Positions 53,327 through 62,599 of a stretch of DNA of 64,000 bases are shown one piece after another (the stretch's first letter is position 1; each line of letters starts with the position of its first letter). The translations under genes were made by a program, and so were the position numbers. This stretch comes from Xanthomarina sp035306605 (GTDB taxonomy: Bacteria > Bacteroidota > Bacteroidia > Flavobacteriales > Flavobacteriaceae). The stretch is from the NCBI GenBank assembly GCA_035306605.1, contig DATGNR010000004.1. One strand, 5' to 3'. The notes under the pieces are model-generated. The model did not search any database and had not been told where the DNA came from. It saw nothing but the letters and a program-made list of their open reading frames with translations.

Positions 53327-54466
53327 ATGAAATTTAATACCAAAACCATACATGGAGGCCAAAAGCCGGATGCAGCTTACGGCTCTGTAATGCCTCCTAT
53401 TTACCAAACATCAACCTACGCACAATCAACACCTGGTGGACATAAGGGCTACGAGTATTCCAGAACCCATAATCCTACGAGAACTGCCCTAGAAAATGCT
53501 TTGGCTAGTATTGAAAATGGAAACTACGGGATGGCCTTTGGTTCTGGCTTAGCAGCTATAGATGCCGTCTTAAAACTATTGCAATCGGGTGATGAGGTAA
53601 TTTCTACCAACGATTTATATGGGGGGTCGTATAGGCTGTTCAATACCATTTATAAAAAATTCGGAATTAAGTTTCATTTTATTGGAATGCAGGAAGCTCA
53701 AAATATAGAAGCGTATATAAACAAAAATACCAAACTGCTTTGGGTGGAAACCCCAACCAATCCAATGATGAATATTATCGATATTAAGGCCTGTTCTGTC
53801 CTGGCTAAAAAACACAATTTGCTACTGGCAGTCGATAATACCTTTGCAACGCCATATCTCCAACGACCTTTGGACTTGGGGGCCGATATCGTCATGCATT
53901 CAGCTACTAAATATCTGGGTGGTCATAGCGATGTGGTTATGGGAGCACTCATAGTAAAGGATAAGGACCTAGCCGATAAACTTTATTTTATTCAAAATGC
54001 CAGCGGCGCTATTTGTGGTCCTCAGGATAGTTTTTTGGTGTTGCGTGGAATTAAAACCTTACATGTTAGAATGCAACGTCATTGCGAAAATGGAAAGGCT
54101 ATTGCTGAATATTTAGCAAGCCACCCGAAAGTGGAAAAAGTCTTTTGGCCAGGTTTTGAAAACCATCCAAACCATGAGATAGCTAAAGCTCAAATGTCCG
54201 ATTTTGGAGGAATGATTTCATTTAGTACCAAAGGAAATAATTATAAAGAGGCAATTAAAATAGTGGAAAACTTAAAGGTTTTTACCTTGGCGGAATCTTT
54301 AGGTGGAGTGGAGTCCTTGGCTGGACACCCAGCTAGTATGACGCATGCAAGCATCCCAAAAGAGGAACGAGAGAAAACCGGTGTCCTAGACTCGCTAATT
54401 AGATTGAGTGTGGGCATCGAAGATATAGACGATTTAATTGCCGATTTAAAACAAGCCATCAATTAA
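53327..54466 (+). CDS. Cystathionine gamma-synthase/gamma-lyase
   Basis: A 379-residue PLP enzyme of the Cys/Met metabolism family. The PLP lysine is K195 in MHSATKYLGGH; other blocks are YEYSRTHNPTR (53-63 region), GSGLAAIDAV, VETPTNPMMNIIDI and AESLGGVESLAGHPASMTHA. The family covers synthesis of cystathionine, its cleavage and methionine gamma-lyase; sequence alone does not choose, though the ESLAGHPASMTHA ending fits CGS/CGL. Single-gene unit with its own promoter and terminator. Confidence 0.92.
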   Translation: MKFNTKTIHGGQKPDAAYGSVMPPIYQTSTYAQSTPGGHKGYEYSRTHNPTRTALENALASIENGNYGMAFGSGLAAIDAVLKLLQSGDEVISTNDLYGGSYRLFNTIYKKFGIKFHFIGMQEAQNIEAYINKNTKLLWVETPTNPMMNIIDIKACSVLAKKHNLLLAVDNTFATPYLQRPLDLGADIVMHSATKYLGGHSDVVMGALIVKDKDLADKLYFIQNASGAICGPQDSFLVLRGIKTLHVRMQRHCENGKAIAEYLASHPKVEKVFWPGFENHPNHEIAKAQMSDFGGMISFSTKGNNYKEAIKIVENLKVFTLAESLGGVESLAGHPASMTHASIPKEEREKTGVLDSLIRLSVGIEDIDDLIADLKQAIN

Positions 54467-54476
54467 ATGCAACAAT

Positions 54477-54507
54477 AAACCCAAGAGTTAGGTCTTGGGT
54501 TTTTGTA
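54477..54507 (+). terminator. Rho-independent terminator of the trans-sulfuration gene
   Basis: AAACCCAAGA (54477-54486) pairs with TCTTGGGTTT (54493-54502) around GTTAGG, followed by T residues. An A-run on the other side could serve the opposing gene at 54527. Confidence 0.85.
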
Positions 54508-54526
54508 CTTCTTATTTTTTTATGGC

Positions 54527-55306
54527 TTAATCGAGATAATAGATATATCCAAAATTTAACCAAATCAACCAATCGTTATATTTATTCGATTCTAATTGAT
54601 GATTTAACCCATCAATCCAATCACTTCCATAATATTGTAACCTGAGGTCCATCATTAAATCGGAAGCGACACCTACTTTATATCGGACTCCAAGACTTGA
54701 AACTAAAGACCAAGTACTTCCTGGAGTAGGATCTATAGAACCTGGTTCCCAAGCTCCCCAAAAGTTGTCGGCATTTAAAATGTTCTGATCGCCATCGGTG
54801 GTAGAGGCTTTCGGACGAAAGGCAGTATAATGTACTCCAAAACTAATAAATGGAGCAAAACGGTAGGCAAAAGCTTGGAAGTCACGAATGCTGAAAGGAA
54901 AGTATTCCAATTGCATCCCGATATCAAAGTTATTAGCTTCTCCTGTATGTGCCCTTAATTTTGCAGCTTCAGCAGAATTTCCTTGAGCCCATTTACCATG
55001 GTGATCGAGTTTTGTTTTATTGTAAGAAATTTCACTTCGTAACTTAAAGTGATCATTAAAATAACTATTAGTAGTATAGCAGTCACATTCAGCGCTATAT
55101 GAGAAATTCATATAGTGGATGATTCCAATTCCATAGCCGGAGTTCCCGTAGTTCGTACCTTCATCATGGCGAACACCATAATCAGATCTAAATTGAACTG
55201 GGCCCACAATCGCGCCAATTTCATGGGAAAATCCTAATTGTGCAAAACTAAAATGAGTACTAACAAGTAGGAGAAAGAATACGGATAAGAGCTTCAGATT
55301 GCGCAT
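54527..55306 (-). CDS. Flavobacterial outer-membrane protein (THC0290_0291-like)
   Basis: A 259-residue exported protein: signal peptide 1-22 (VSTHFSFAQ), then GFSHEIGAIVGPVQFRSDYG, NYGNSGYGIGIIHYMNF and further amphipathic strands ending in WLNFGYIYYLD. I recall this N-terminal pattern from the flavobacterial family named THC0290_0291; it is probably a beta-barrel. The function is unknown. An exact promoter lies upstream. Confidence 0.75.
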   Translation of the reverse strand: MRNLKLLSVFFLLLVSTHFSFAQLGFSHEIGAIVGPVQFRSDYGVRHDEGTNYGNSGYGIGIIHYMNFSYSAECDCYTTNSYFNDHFKLRSEISYNKTKLDHHGKWAQGNSAEAAKLRAHTGEANNFDIGMQLEYFPFSIRDFQAFAYRFAPFISFGVHYTAFRPKASTTDGDQNILNADNFWGAWEPGSIDPTPGSTWSLVSSLGVRYKVGVASDLMMDLRLQYYGSDWIDGLNHQLESNKYNDWLIWLNFGYIYYLD

Positions 55307-55338
55307 ATAAGCATGAGATAATTAGGCATAATGTTAAA

Positions 55339-55368
55339 CAAATATATAAAAACACAGCAAACCACCAA
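55339..55368 (-). promoter_or_regulatory. Promoter of the outer-membrane protein gene (minus strand)
   Basis: On the minus strand TTG (plus 55366-55368) and TATATTTG (plus 55339-55346) are separated by 19 bases, both exact consensus. The start codon is 32 bases downstream. Confidence 0.65.
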
Positions 55369-55547
55369 ATAAATCCGTTAAAACGAATTCATATTAATGA
55401 TTCTTTTTTTTAAACATGGATAAATCTAAGAATTTATTTCTCAAGTTGTATTGTGAAAAATGAAATAATATCAATTATTTTTTAAAAATAATGTATATTT
55501 AGTATATAAATAGAAGAAATAATACAATAGTATTAAATTCAAATAGA

Positions 55548-56890
55548 ATGAATAGCAAAGTAGACGCGTTTTTAAATCTTGTAAAGAAAAAGAATGGCCA
55601 TGAACCAGAATTTTTACAAGCAGTGTATGAAATAGCTGAAACTGTGATTCCTTTTATTGAAGATAATCCCAAATATAAAAATAGGATGCTCCTCGAACGG
55701 ATGGTCGAACCGGAACGAACCATCATCTTTAGAGTGCCTTGGGTAGACAAACATGGCAATATTCAAATAAACCGAGGGTTTCGTATAGAGTTTAACTCCG
55801 CTATCGGACCATATAAGGGGGGGTGCGATTTCATCCAACAGTGAACCTAAGTATTTTAAAGTTTTTAGGCTTTGAACAAGTGTTTAAGAATTCCTTAACC
55901 ACCTTGCCTATGGGTGGTGGGAAAGGCGGAAGCGATTTCGACCCCAAAGGGAAAACCGAGTTGGAAGTAATGCGTTTTTGCCAATCGTTTATGACGGAAT
56001 TATTCAGACATATCGGCCCTGAAACCGATGTGCCTGCTGGCGATATGGGTGTGAGTACAAGGGAAATAGGGTATTTATTCGGACAATATAAAAGACTCAA
56101 AAATGAGTTTACGGGCGTGTTAACAGGTAAAGGCTTGGCCTTTGGCGAATCTTTAATCAGGCCGGAAGCAACCGGATATGGTTGTGTGTATTTTATAAAA
56201 AACATGCTGAACGTGAAAAGGGAGGTCATTAAAGGCAAAACCGTAGTAATTTCAGGCTCTGGAAATGTGGCCCAATATGCTTGCGAAAAGGCGACCGAAC
56301 TAGGAGCTAAAGTGCTTACCATGTCTGATTCTTCTGGATATATTTTTGATAAGGATGGAATAGATGCTCCAAAACTAGCCTTTATTCAAGACTTGAAAAA
56401 CCTGCGTCGTGGTCGAATAAGCGAGTATATAGATGCCTATGCTTCGGCTACCTTTCATACGGGTGAAAAACCTTGGGCTGTAGCTTGTCAATTGGCACTG
56501 CCTTGTGCCACACAAAATGAATTGGATGAGGTGGCTGCTAAAACTTTAATTAATAATAAGGTAGAACTCGTAGCCGAGGGAGCTAACATGCCTTGTACTC
56601 CTGAAGCAATTGAACTGTTTCAAAAAGCAAACGTGATGTTTGCGCCAGGTAAGGCTTCCAATGCTGGGGGTGTGGCTACATCCGGCTTGGAAATGAGCCA
56701 AAACTCCTTACATCTAAATTGGACCCGAGAAAAAGTAGATGATAAACTAAAGGATATTATGTTCGAAATTCATAAGTCCTGTATAGCCTTTGGGACTCAG
56801 GAGAATGGCTACGTCAATTACGTAAAAGGTGCTAATATAGCAGGGTTCGTGAAGGTAGCCGATGCAATGCTGGCTCAGGGAGTGGTGTAA
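55548..56890 (+). pseudogene. gdhA: NADP-type glutamate dehydrogenase, frameshifted in a G7 run
   Basis: The gene codes for the hexameric enzyme that forms glutamate from 2-oxoglutarate and ammonia. Residues 1-92 run from the ATG at 55548 to FNSAIGPYKGG, then the frame leaves the family and stops at 55842. From 55823 the next frame continues RFHPTVNLSILKFLG, LPMGGGKGGSDFDPKGK (catalytic lysine), DVPAGDMGVS and ends after AEGANMPCTPEA at 56890. The break is in seven G at 55817-55823; one added base restores 447 residues, the normal family length. It is a recent mutation, a slippage site or a sequence error. Confidence 0.9.
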
Positions 56891-56955
56891 AGTTTGTTTA
56901 GTAATCCTTAATTCCTCTTAAATTTGGAGTCTTTTTTCAGGCAAATTATATGTTT

Positions 56956-56989
56956 TTGCTTTAAAACTCGTTATATATAGATATATTTG
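56956..56989 (+). promoter_or_regulatory. Candidate promoter of porZ-recO
   Basis: TTG at 56956-56958, 23 bases, then TATATTTG at 56982-56989, exact -7. It lies across a TTG codon at 56987 in the porZ frame, so translation must start at the ATG at 57008. Confidence 0.55.
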
Positions 56990-57007
56990 AAACGTTTAAA
57001 AGTAGGT

Positions 57008-59359
57008 ATGAATAAAAGATTTTTCTTAATAATTGTTTTGCTTTTTCCAATGGCCATAATGGCTCAGGATTATTCTGCTTTATGGAAAGGCTATTTTTCT
57101 TTCTTAAATATTAAAGATGTTTCTCAAGGAAATAATAAAATTTTTGTAGCTGCAGAAAATGCAGTCTTTTCTTATGATATCAATACGAATGAAATAGAAA
57201 CCATAACAACCATCAACGGGTTGTCTGGTGAGGCTATTTCAACCATTCATTATAGCGAGGCGTATCAAATGCTCCTTATTGGGTATAGCAATGGCTTAAT
57301 GGAAATTGTTCTAGACGATGAAACCAATGTAGTAAAAGTGGTTGATATTTTAGACAAACCAACCATTCCTCCTACAAACAAACGGATTAATTATTTTGAA
57401 GAATACAATGAATTTGTTTTCATCTCAACCGATTATGGAATTTCTGTATACGACATGTCTCGGCTAGAATTTGGGGATACGTACTACATTGGGCCGAATG
57501 GAACTCAGGTTAAGGTTAGGCAAACAACCATATCAGATGGATATATTTATGCAGCAATTTTTAGTGGGATAGGAATTAAAAAAGCCCTTGTAGATAGTCC
57601 AAACTTAGTCGATTATCAAGAATGGTCGTCTGTCATTGCCTCTGGAAACTACCTAGGCATACAAGCTACCGACGAGGGAAATGTATTCGTCATCCGCGAA
57701 GACAGAAAAGTTTTTAGGGTAAATACCACAGGGCTAACTTTGGTAACAACCATAGCAAATCCTGTTTTACATTTTCAAAATAGAGAAAACAAGCTGTTGG
57801 TAACGACCAAAGGTGCTGTTTACGTGTTTAATAGCGACTTCGTACAAGTCTTAAGCATTCCAGTAGCGGCTCCATTTATCACAAAATATACTGTAGCGAC
57901 GCTGAACGAAGGTTATATTTATATAGGCACAGAAGATTATGGTCTGCTAAAAACTGAATTCCCTAACCCCTTAGAGTTTGTAGAAATTCATCCTGATGGC
58001 CCATTAAAAAATAATCCATTTGCAATTCAGGCCACTTCAAACAACCTTTGGGTTACCTATGGAGATTATACACTAACCTACAATCCTGCTCCTGTAAGGT
58101 CGTGGGGTATTAGCCATTTGGAAGACGACGCTTGGAGGAATATTCCATTCGATAGCGTGCTAGGTGCTAAAAATTTAAATAAAATAGCAATCAATCCATT
58201 TAATCACCAACAAGTGTTTATTAGTTCGTTTTTCGATGGCTTGTTGGAAGTTAATAACAATGTGCCTACGGTTTTGTATAACGAGGATAACAGTGGTTTA
58301 AAATCACTGGTTATACCTAGTAATCCCAATTACAAGAATATTAGAGTAAGTGCTTCTACTTTCGATTCAAGCGGGGTGTTATGGACCATGACGGGGCGTG
58401 TAGCAAAACCATTGGTGTCTTACGATCCGAACTCAGGTCAATGGCAAAGTTATGATTTCACAAGTTTAATCCCTGATCCTTTGGAAGGGGAATGGGGCTA
58501 TAGCGATATTGAAATAGATAACAATGGCACCAAATGGATTGGGTCGTATTTTAATGGATTAATCGGTTATAACAATACGAATGGTGTTCAACTAAGGAAC
58601 CTGAACAAGGAAACCCAAAACATGCCAACAACCTTTGTTTCCACCGTAGCTGTCGATAAAAGAAATCAAATTTGGATCGGAACGACAAATGGTTTAAGGG
58701 TATTGTACAACCCAACGAACTTTTTTACCGACCCAGGAATTCAAGCACAATCAATTATTATTTTAGACGATGGGGTTCCAAAGGAGCTTTTATACCAAAC
58801 CTTTGTGTCCGATATCGTGGTGGATGGCTCTAATAATAAATGGGTGGCAACCTATAGTTCGGGCCTGTTTTATTTTTCGTCCGATGGCCAGGAAACCATT
58901 TATCATTTCACTAAGGATAACTCGCCTTTACCTTCCAATAACATTGTAGATATTAAACTAGATGATTCTAAAGGTGTTATTTATATCGCCACAGATAGGG
59001 GATTGGTGTCCTACGGTTCTGGAGGATCTCAAACAGCAACAACCCTGGAAGAGGCGTTTGTTTTCCCTAATCCTGTTAGGCCAGAGTATAATATGGCGGA
59101 TAAAAAAGTAAAGATTAGAGGCATTACCGAAAACATGAATATTAAGATCACAGATATTGAAGGGAATCTAGTGGCCGAAGCTCAGTCTAAAACCAATTCG
59201 CGCTATAAAGGGTATAACCTGGAAATTGATGGAGGTACAGCTTATTGGAATGGAAAAAACCTCGGAAATAATACCGTAGCCTCTGGAGTCTATTTAATCA
59301 TGTTATCCGATTTGGAATCTTTTGAAACGAAAGTCATCAAATTAATGGTCGTGAGATAA
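57008..59359 (+). CDS. porZ: T9SS outer-membrane protein PorZ
   Basis: A component of the type IX secretion attachment complex, which exports and anchors cargo proteins. The 783-residue product has a signal peptide (MNKRFFLIIVLLFPMAIMAQ) and many two-component-regulator-type propeller repeats such as IGLISVYD-like and NGTKWIGSYFNGLIGYN, NKWVATYSSGLFYFS and GVIYIATDRGLVSYG. The C-terminal 85 residues (FVFPNPVRPEYN onwards) form a sorting-domain-like beta sandwich. I reject the TTG start at 56987, because the promoter element overlaps it. recO follows with a one-base overlap, the order I know from other flavobacteria. Confidence 0.88.
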   Translation: MNKRFFLIIVLLFPMAIMAQDYSALWKGYFSFLNIKDVSQGNNKIFVAAENAVFSYDINTNEIETITTINGLSGEAISTIHYSEAYQMLLIGYSNGLMEIVLDDETNVVKVVDILDKPTIPPTNKRINYFEEYNEFVFISTDYGISVYDMSRLEFGDTYYIGPNGTQVKVRQTTISDGYIYAAIFSGIGIKKALVDSPNLVDYQEWSSVIASGNYLGIQATDEGNVFVIREDRKVFRVNTTGLTLVTTIANPVLHFQNRENKLLVTTKGAVYVFNSDFVQVLSIPVAAPFITKYTVATLNEGYIYIGTEDYGLLKTEFPNPLEFVEIHPDGPLKNNPFAIQATSNNLWVTYGDYTLTYNPAPVRSWGISHLEDDAWRNIPFDSVLGAKNLNKIAINPFNHQQVFISSFFDGLLEVNNNVPTVLYNEDNSGLKSLVIPSNPNYKNIRVSASTFDSSGVLWTMTGRVAKPLVSYDPNSGQWQSYDFTSLIPDPLEGEWGYSDIEIDNNGTKWIGSYFNGLIGYNNTNGVQLRNLNKETQNMPTTFVSTVAVDKRNQIWIGTTNGLRVLYNPTNFFTDPGIQAQSIIILDDGVPKELLYQTFVSDIVVDGSNNKWVATYSSGLFYFSSDGQETIYHFTKDNSPLPSNNIVDIKLDDSKGVIYIATDRGLVSYGSGGSQTATTLEEAFVFPNPVRPEYNMADKKVKIRGITENMNIKITDIEGNLVAEAQSKTNSRYKGYNLEIDGGTAYWNGKNLGNNTVASGVYLIMLSDLESFETKVIKLMVVR

Positions 59360-60081
59360 TGCTAGCTACCACAAATGCCATTGTCTTATCTAAAATTAAG
59401 TACAGAGACAACGATTTAATAGTCAAATGCTACACCCAAAAGTTCGGTGTGGTAAGCTATATTCTAAGGCAGGTGTCAAGTTCTAAAAAAGGAAGTTCCA
59501 AAACGGCTTACTTTCAACTTTTATCCCAACTTCAATTAGTTACTCTGCATAAAAACAATAGGTCTCTACAGGAGGTAAAGGAAGTGAAAACACATTATAT
59601 GTACGAGAGTTTGCATACGCATGTATTAAAAAGCTCTATCGTGTTTTTCCTTTCCGAAGTCCTTGCAAGCACCTTAAAGGAGGAAGAAGATAACCAAAAT
59701 CTGTACACGTATTTAGAAACTTCCTTACAATGGTTGGATACCAATTCCGATTACGCCAATTTCCACCTCCTCTTTTTATTAAGATTAACCAAGCATTTGG
59801 GTTTTTATCCCGAAATGGCCGAAAACAATGAAAACTGGTTCAACCTGCAAGAAGGCGTCTTTCAGCATAGCAAAACCAACCTATATACCATCACAGGAGA
59901 AAATTTAGCCCTACTCAAACAGCTCTTAGGCACAAATTTTGATAAGTTAAATACTATTAAAATTAACTCAAAGCAACGTCAAGAATTTTTAAAGATGATG
60001 CTGTTGTATTTTGAATTACACCTAGAAGGATTTAGAAAACCACAATCCTTAGAGATTTTTAATCAGGTGTTTAATTCGTGA
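59359..60081 (+). CDS. recO: DNA repair protein RecO
   Basis: RecO loads RecA onto single-stranded DNA with RecR in gap repair. The 240-residue protein has the N-terminal OB fold (ATTNAIVLSKIKYRDNDLIVKCYT, FGVVSYILRQV), then a helical domain (LYTYLETSLQWLD, LLFLLRLTKHLGFYPE). The zinc finger of many RecO proteins is absent, with no cysteine cluster after the GFYPE block, as I recall for this phylum. It overlaps the porZ stop by one base (TAATG). Confidence 0.92.
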   Translation: MLATTNAIVLSKIKYRDNDLIVKCYTQKFGVVSYILRQVSSSKKGSSKTAYFQLLSQLQLVTLHKNNRSLQEVKEVKTHYMYESLHTHVLKSSIVFFLSEVLASTLKEEEDNQNLYTYLETSLQWLDTNSDYANFHLLFLLRLTKHLGFYPEMAENNENWFNLQEGVFQHSKTNLYTITGENLALLKQLLGTNFDKLNTIKINSKQRQEFLKMMLLYFELHLEGFRKPQSLEIFNQVFNS

Positions 60082-60098
60082 TGTTTTAACGTATCCGT

Positions 60099-62513
60099 AT
60101 GAAAAATGTTCTATCCCTTTTTATAGGGGTTTTTGTTATAGCCTTTAGCCAAGCCCAGGACATTCATGTTTTGGAAAGTGAATCGCATCAACCCATTCCT
60201 GGGGTTTCTATTTACAACCAAACTAAAAATACAACGGTAATTACCGACTTGGATGGCAAAGCCTCTTTAAGCTCCTTTTCAAATTCGGAAACTATCTTCT
60301 TTGAAGATTTTATCCACATCATCAAAAAAACAAACAAATCTAAAATTATAGCTAACAACCACATCGTGTATTTGGAAGCTAAAATTGAAGGCTTGGATGA
60401 GGTGATTATTTCAGCCTCCAAGTTCGAACAGAGCAAACGTGATATTCCGCAAAAGACGATTAGCATGAGTGCTCAGGAAATTCAATTCACAAATCCACAA
60501 ACTAGTGCCGACTTGTTAGAAAAGGCCGGAAATGTCTTTATTCAGAAAAGCCAACTTGGTGGAGGAAGCCCTATGGTTAGAGGTTTTTCAACCAACAGAT
60601 TGCTGCTCACCGTAGATGGAATCCGAATGAATAATGCCATCTTTAGAAGTGGAAACATACAAAACGTTATTTCTATCGACCCCTTCACCATACAAAACAC
60701 TGAAATTTCTTTAGGTGCGGGCTCAGTGGTTTATGGAAGCGATGCCATTGGTGGGGTGATGAGTTTTTATACAAAAACACCACAGGTATCTTATTCAGAT
60801 AGAATCTATACCTCAGCGCAAGCAGTTACTAGATATGCCACGGCAAACAACGAAAAAACAGGACATCTAGATGTGAATATCGGCTTGGAAAAATGGGCCT
60901 TTTTAAGCAGTGTGTCCTATTCCAATTTCGACGATTTAAGAATGGGATCCCACGGTCCAGAAAATTATTTGCGTCCGGAATATGTTATAAGCACAAATGG
61001 TGAAGACCAAATAGTTCCTAATGCCAATCCTAAAATTCAAAAGCCAACGGGTTATAAGCAAGTGAATTTAATGCAAAAAGTGCGATTTGTACCTCAGGAG
61101 AATTTAGACTTCGATTTAGGACTGATTTATACAAGTACCTCAGATTTTTCTAGATACGACAGACTGATTAGATATAAAAAAGACCAACTGCGTTCGGCCG
61201 AATGGTATTACGGACCGCAACAATGGTTTATGGGTAACTTGAAGCTGACAAAAGTAAGCAGCAGTTCCAACTTATACGATAAAATCCAAACCTCCTTGGC
61301 GTATCAAAATTTTAAGGAAAGTAGAAACGATAGAGATTATCAAAAGGTCTATAGAAATACAAACGAAGAATCGGTTGATGCCTATTCCTTTAATGCCGAT
61401 TTCGAAAAATTACTTTCTCCAAAATCTGAAGTGTTTTACGGGGTGGAATATGTGTATAACAAAGTAAATTCTTCAGGGAATATATTAAACATAGAAACCA
61501 ATGAAACCCAACCAACCGTTTCCAGATATCCAAATGGGGCCAATTGGCAATCCATAGCAGCCTATTCCAGTATAAAATTCAAACCTAGCGATAAGTTTAT
61601 CTTTCAATCGGGTTTGCGTTACAACCAAATTGTAATGGAGGCCGATTTTACCGAAAACAACCAATACCTCCATTTGCCATTCAATAAAACCAAGTTAAAC
61701 TTTGGTGCGCTTACCGGTTCGGCTGGTATCAGTTGGTTGCCTAACAACATCATGCAATGGAAATTCAACCTTTCTACCGCTTTTAGAGCGCCAAATATAG
61801 ACGATATTGGAAAGGTGTTCGACTCCGAACCAGGGGCTGTAGTCGTTCCAAATCCAGATTTAAAGGCCGAATATGCTTATGGTGGGGAACTAGGTCTGAC
61901 TTTAAATTTCGATGCCAAAGTCATGGTGGATATAGCCACCTATTATACCTTTCTAGATCAAGCTTTGGTTAGAAAGGATTACCAAATAAATGGCGAAACC
62001 GAAATCATGTATAGTGGCGAACCAAGTAAGGTGCAAGCTGTACAAAATGCTTCTGAAGCTAAAATTTATGGCTTCGAGGCAGGACTGCAAATCAATGTGT
62101 CAAAACAACTTAAATTGAAATCGCAATACAACGTTACCGGTGGGACTGAAGATGATAATGGTAAGGAAATCCCCGTGAGGCACGTAGCACCTAATTTTGG
62201 GAACACCCACTTTATTTGGAAAAATGACAAGTTCTTACTAGATGCTTTTGCCGAGTACAACAGCGAATTGTCTTTTTATCAAATGGCACCTTCCGAGCAG
62301 TCAAAGGATTATATGTATGCCATAGATAAAAACGGAAACCCCTATGCGCCTTCCTGGTTTACATTAAATTTCAGAAGCCAATATCAACTAACAAAAGCGG
62401 CTACCATTACGGCAAGTTTGGAAAACATCACAGACCAACGCTATAAAACCTATTCTTCCGGAATTGCCTCTCCGGGTAGAAACCTCATAATTTCCTTAAG
62501 CTATACCTTATAG
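60099..62513 (+). CDS. TonB-dependent outer-membrane receptor
   Basis: An 804-residue receptor that imports a scarce ligand with TonB energy. Signal peptide 1-19 (AFSQAQ); carboxypeptidase-regulatory-like domain (about 20-95); plug (about 105-230) with TSADLLEKAGNVFIQKS, the GGGSPMVRGFSTNRLLL block and GSDAIGGVMSFYTK; then the barrel to the terminal ISLSYTL. A FRAP motif (TAFRAPNIDD) and NPDL motif lie in the barrel as in haem receptors, but the 18-residue loop between them has no histidine, so haem as ligand is doubtful. It starts 17 bases after recO. Confidence 0.92.
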   Translation: MKNVLSLFIGVFVIAFSQAQDIHVLESESHQPIPGVSIYNQTKNTTVITDLDGKASLSSFSNSETIFFEDFIHIIKKTNKSKIIANNHIVYLEAKIEGLDEVIISASKFEQSKRDIPQKTISMSAQEIQFTNPQTSADLLEKAGNVFIQKSQLGGGSPMVRGFSTNRLLLTVDGIRMNNAIFRSGNIQNVISIDPFTIQNTEISLGAGSVVYGSDAIGGVMSFYTKTPQVSYSDRIYTSAQAVTRYATANNEKTGHLDVNIGLEKWAFLSSVSYSNFDDLRMGSHGPENYLRPEYVISTNGEDQIVPNANPKIQKPTGYKQVNLMQKVRFVPQENLDFDLGLIYTSTSDFSRYDRLIRYKKDQLRSAEWYYGPQQWFMGNLKLTKVSSSSNLYDKIQTSLAYQNFKESRNDRDYQKVYRNTNEESVDAYSFNADFEKLLSPKSEVFYGVEYVYNKVNSSGNILNIETNETQPTVSRYPNGANWQSIAAYSSIKFKPSDKFIFQSGLRYNQIVMEADFTENNQYLHLPFNKTKLNFGALTGSAGISWLPNNIMQWKFNLSTAFRAPNIDDIGKVFDSEPGAVVVPNPDLKAEYAYGGELGLTLNFDAKVMVDIATYYTFLDQALVRKDYQINGETEIMYSGEPSKVQAVQNASEAKIYGFEAGLQINVSKQLKLKSQYNVTGGTEDDNGKEIPVRHVAPNFGNTHFIWKNDKFLLDAFAEYNSELSFYQMAPSEQSKDYMYAIDKNGNPYAPSWFTLNFRSQYQLTKAATITASLENITDQRYKTYSSGIASPGRNLIISLSYTL

Positions 62514-62529
62514 TTCAAAATAATGGAAA

Positions 62530-62575
62530 ACATAAAAGCCACTACCATGAGGTTGTAGTGGCTTTTATGTTTTTA
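62530..62575. terminator. Bidirectional terminator between the receptor and the T9SS cargo gene
   Basis: A long 16-bp stem (62530-62545 with 62555-62570) containing AAAAGCCACTAC and its complement is followed by T on the plus side; the minus side gives the reverse arrangement for the convergent gene at 62600. Confidence 0.9.
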
Positions 62576-62599
62576 AGCCCTAATATACAAACAGCAATA

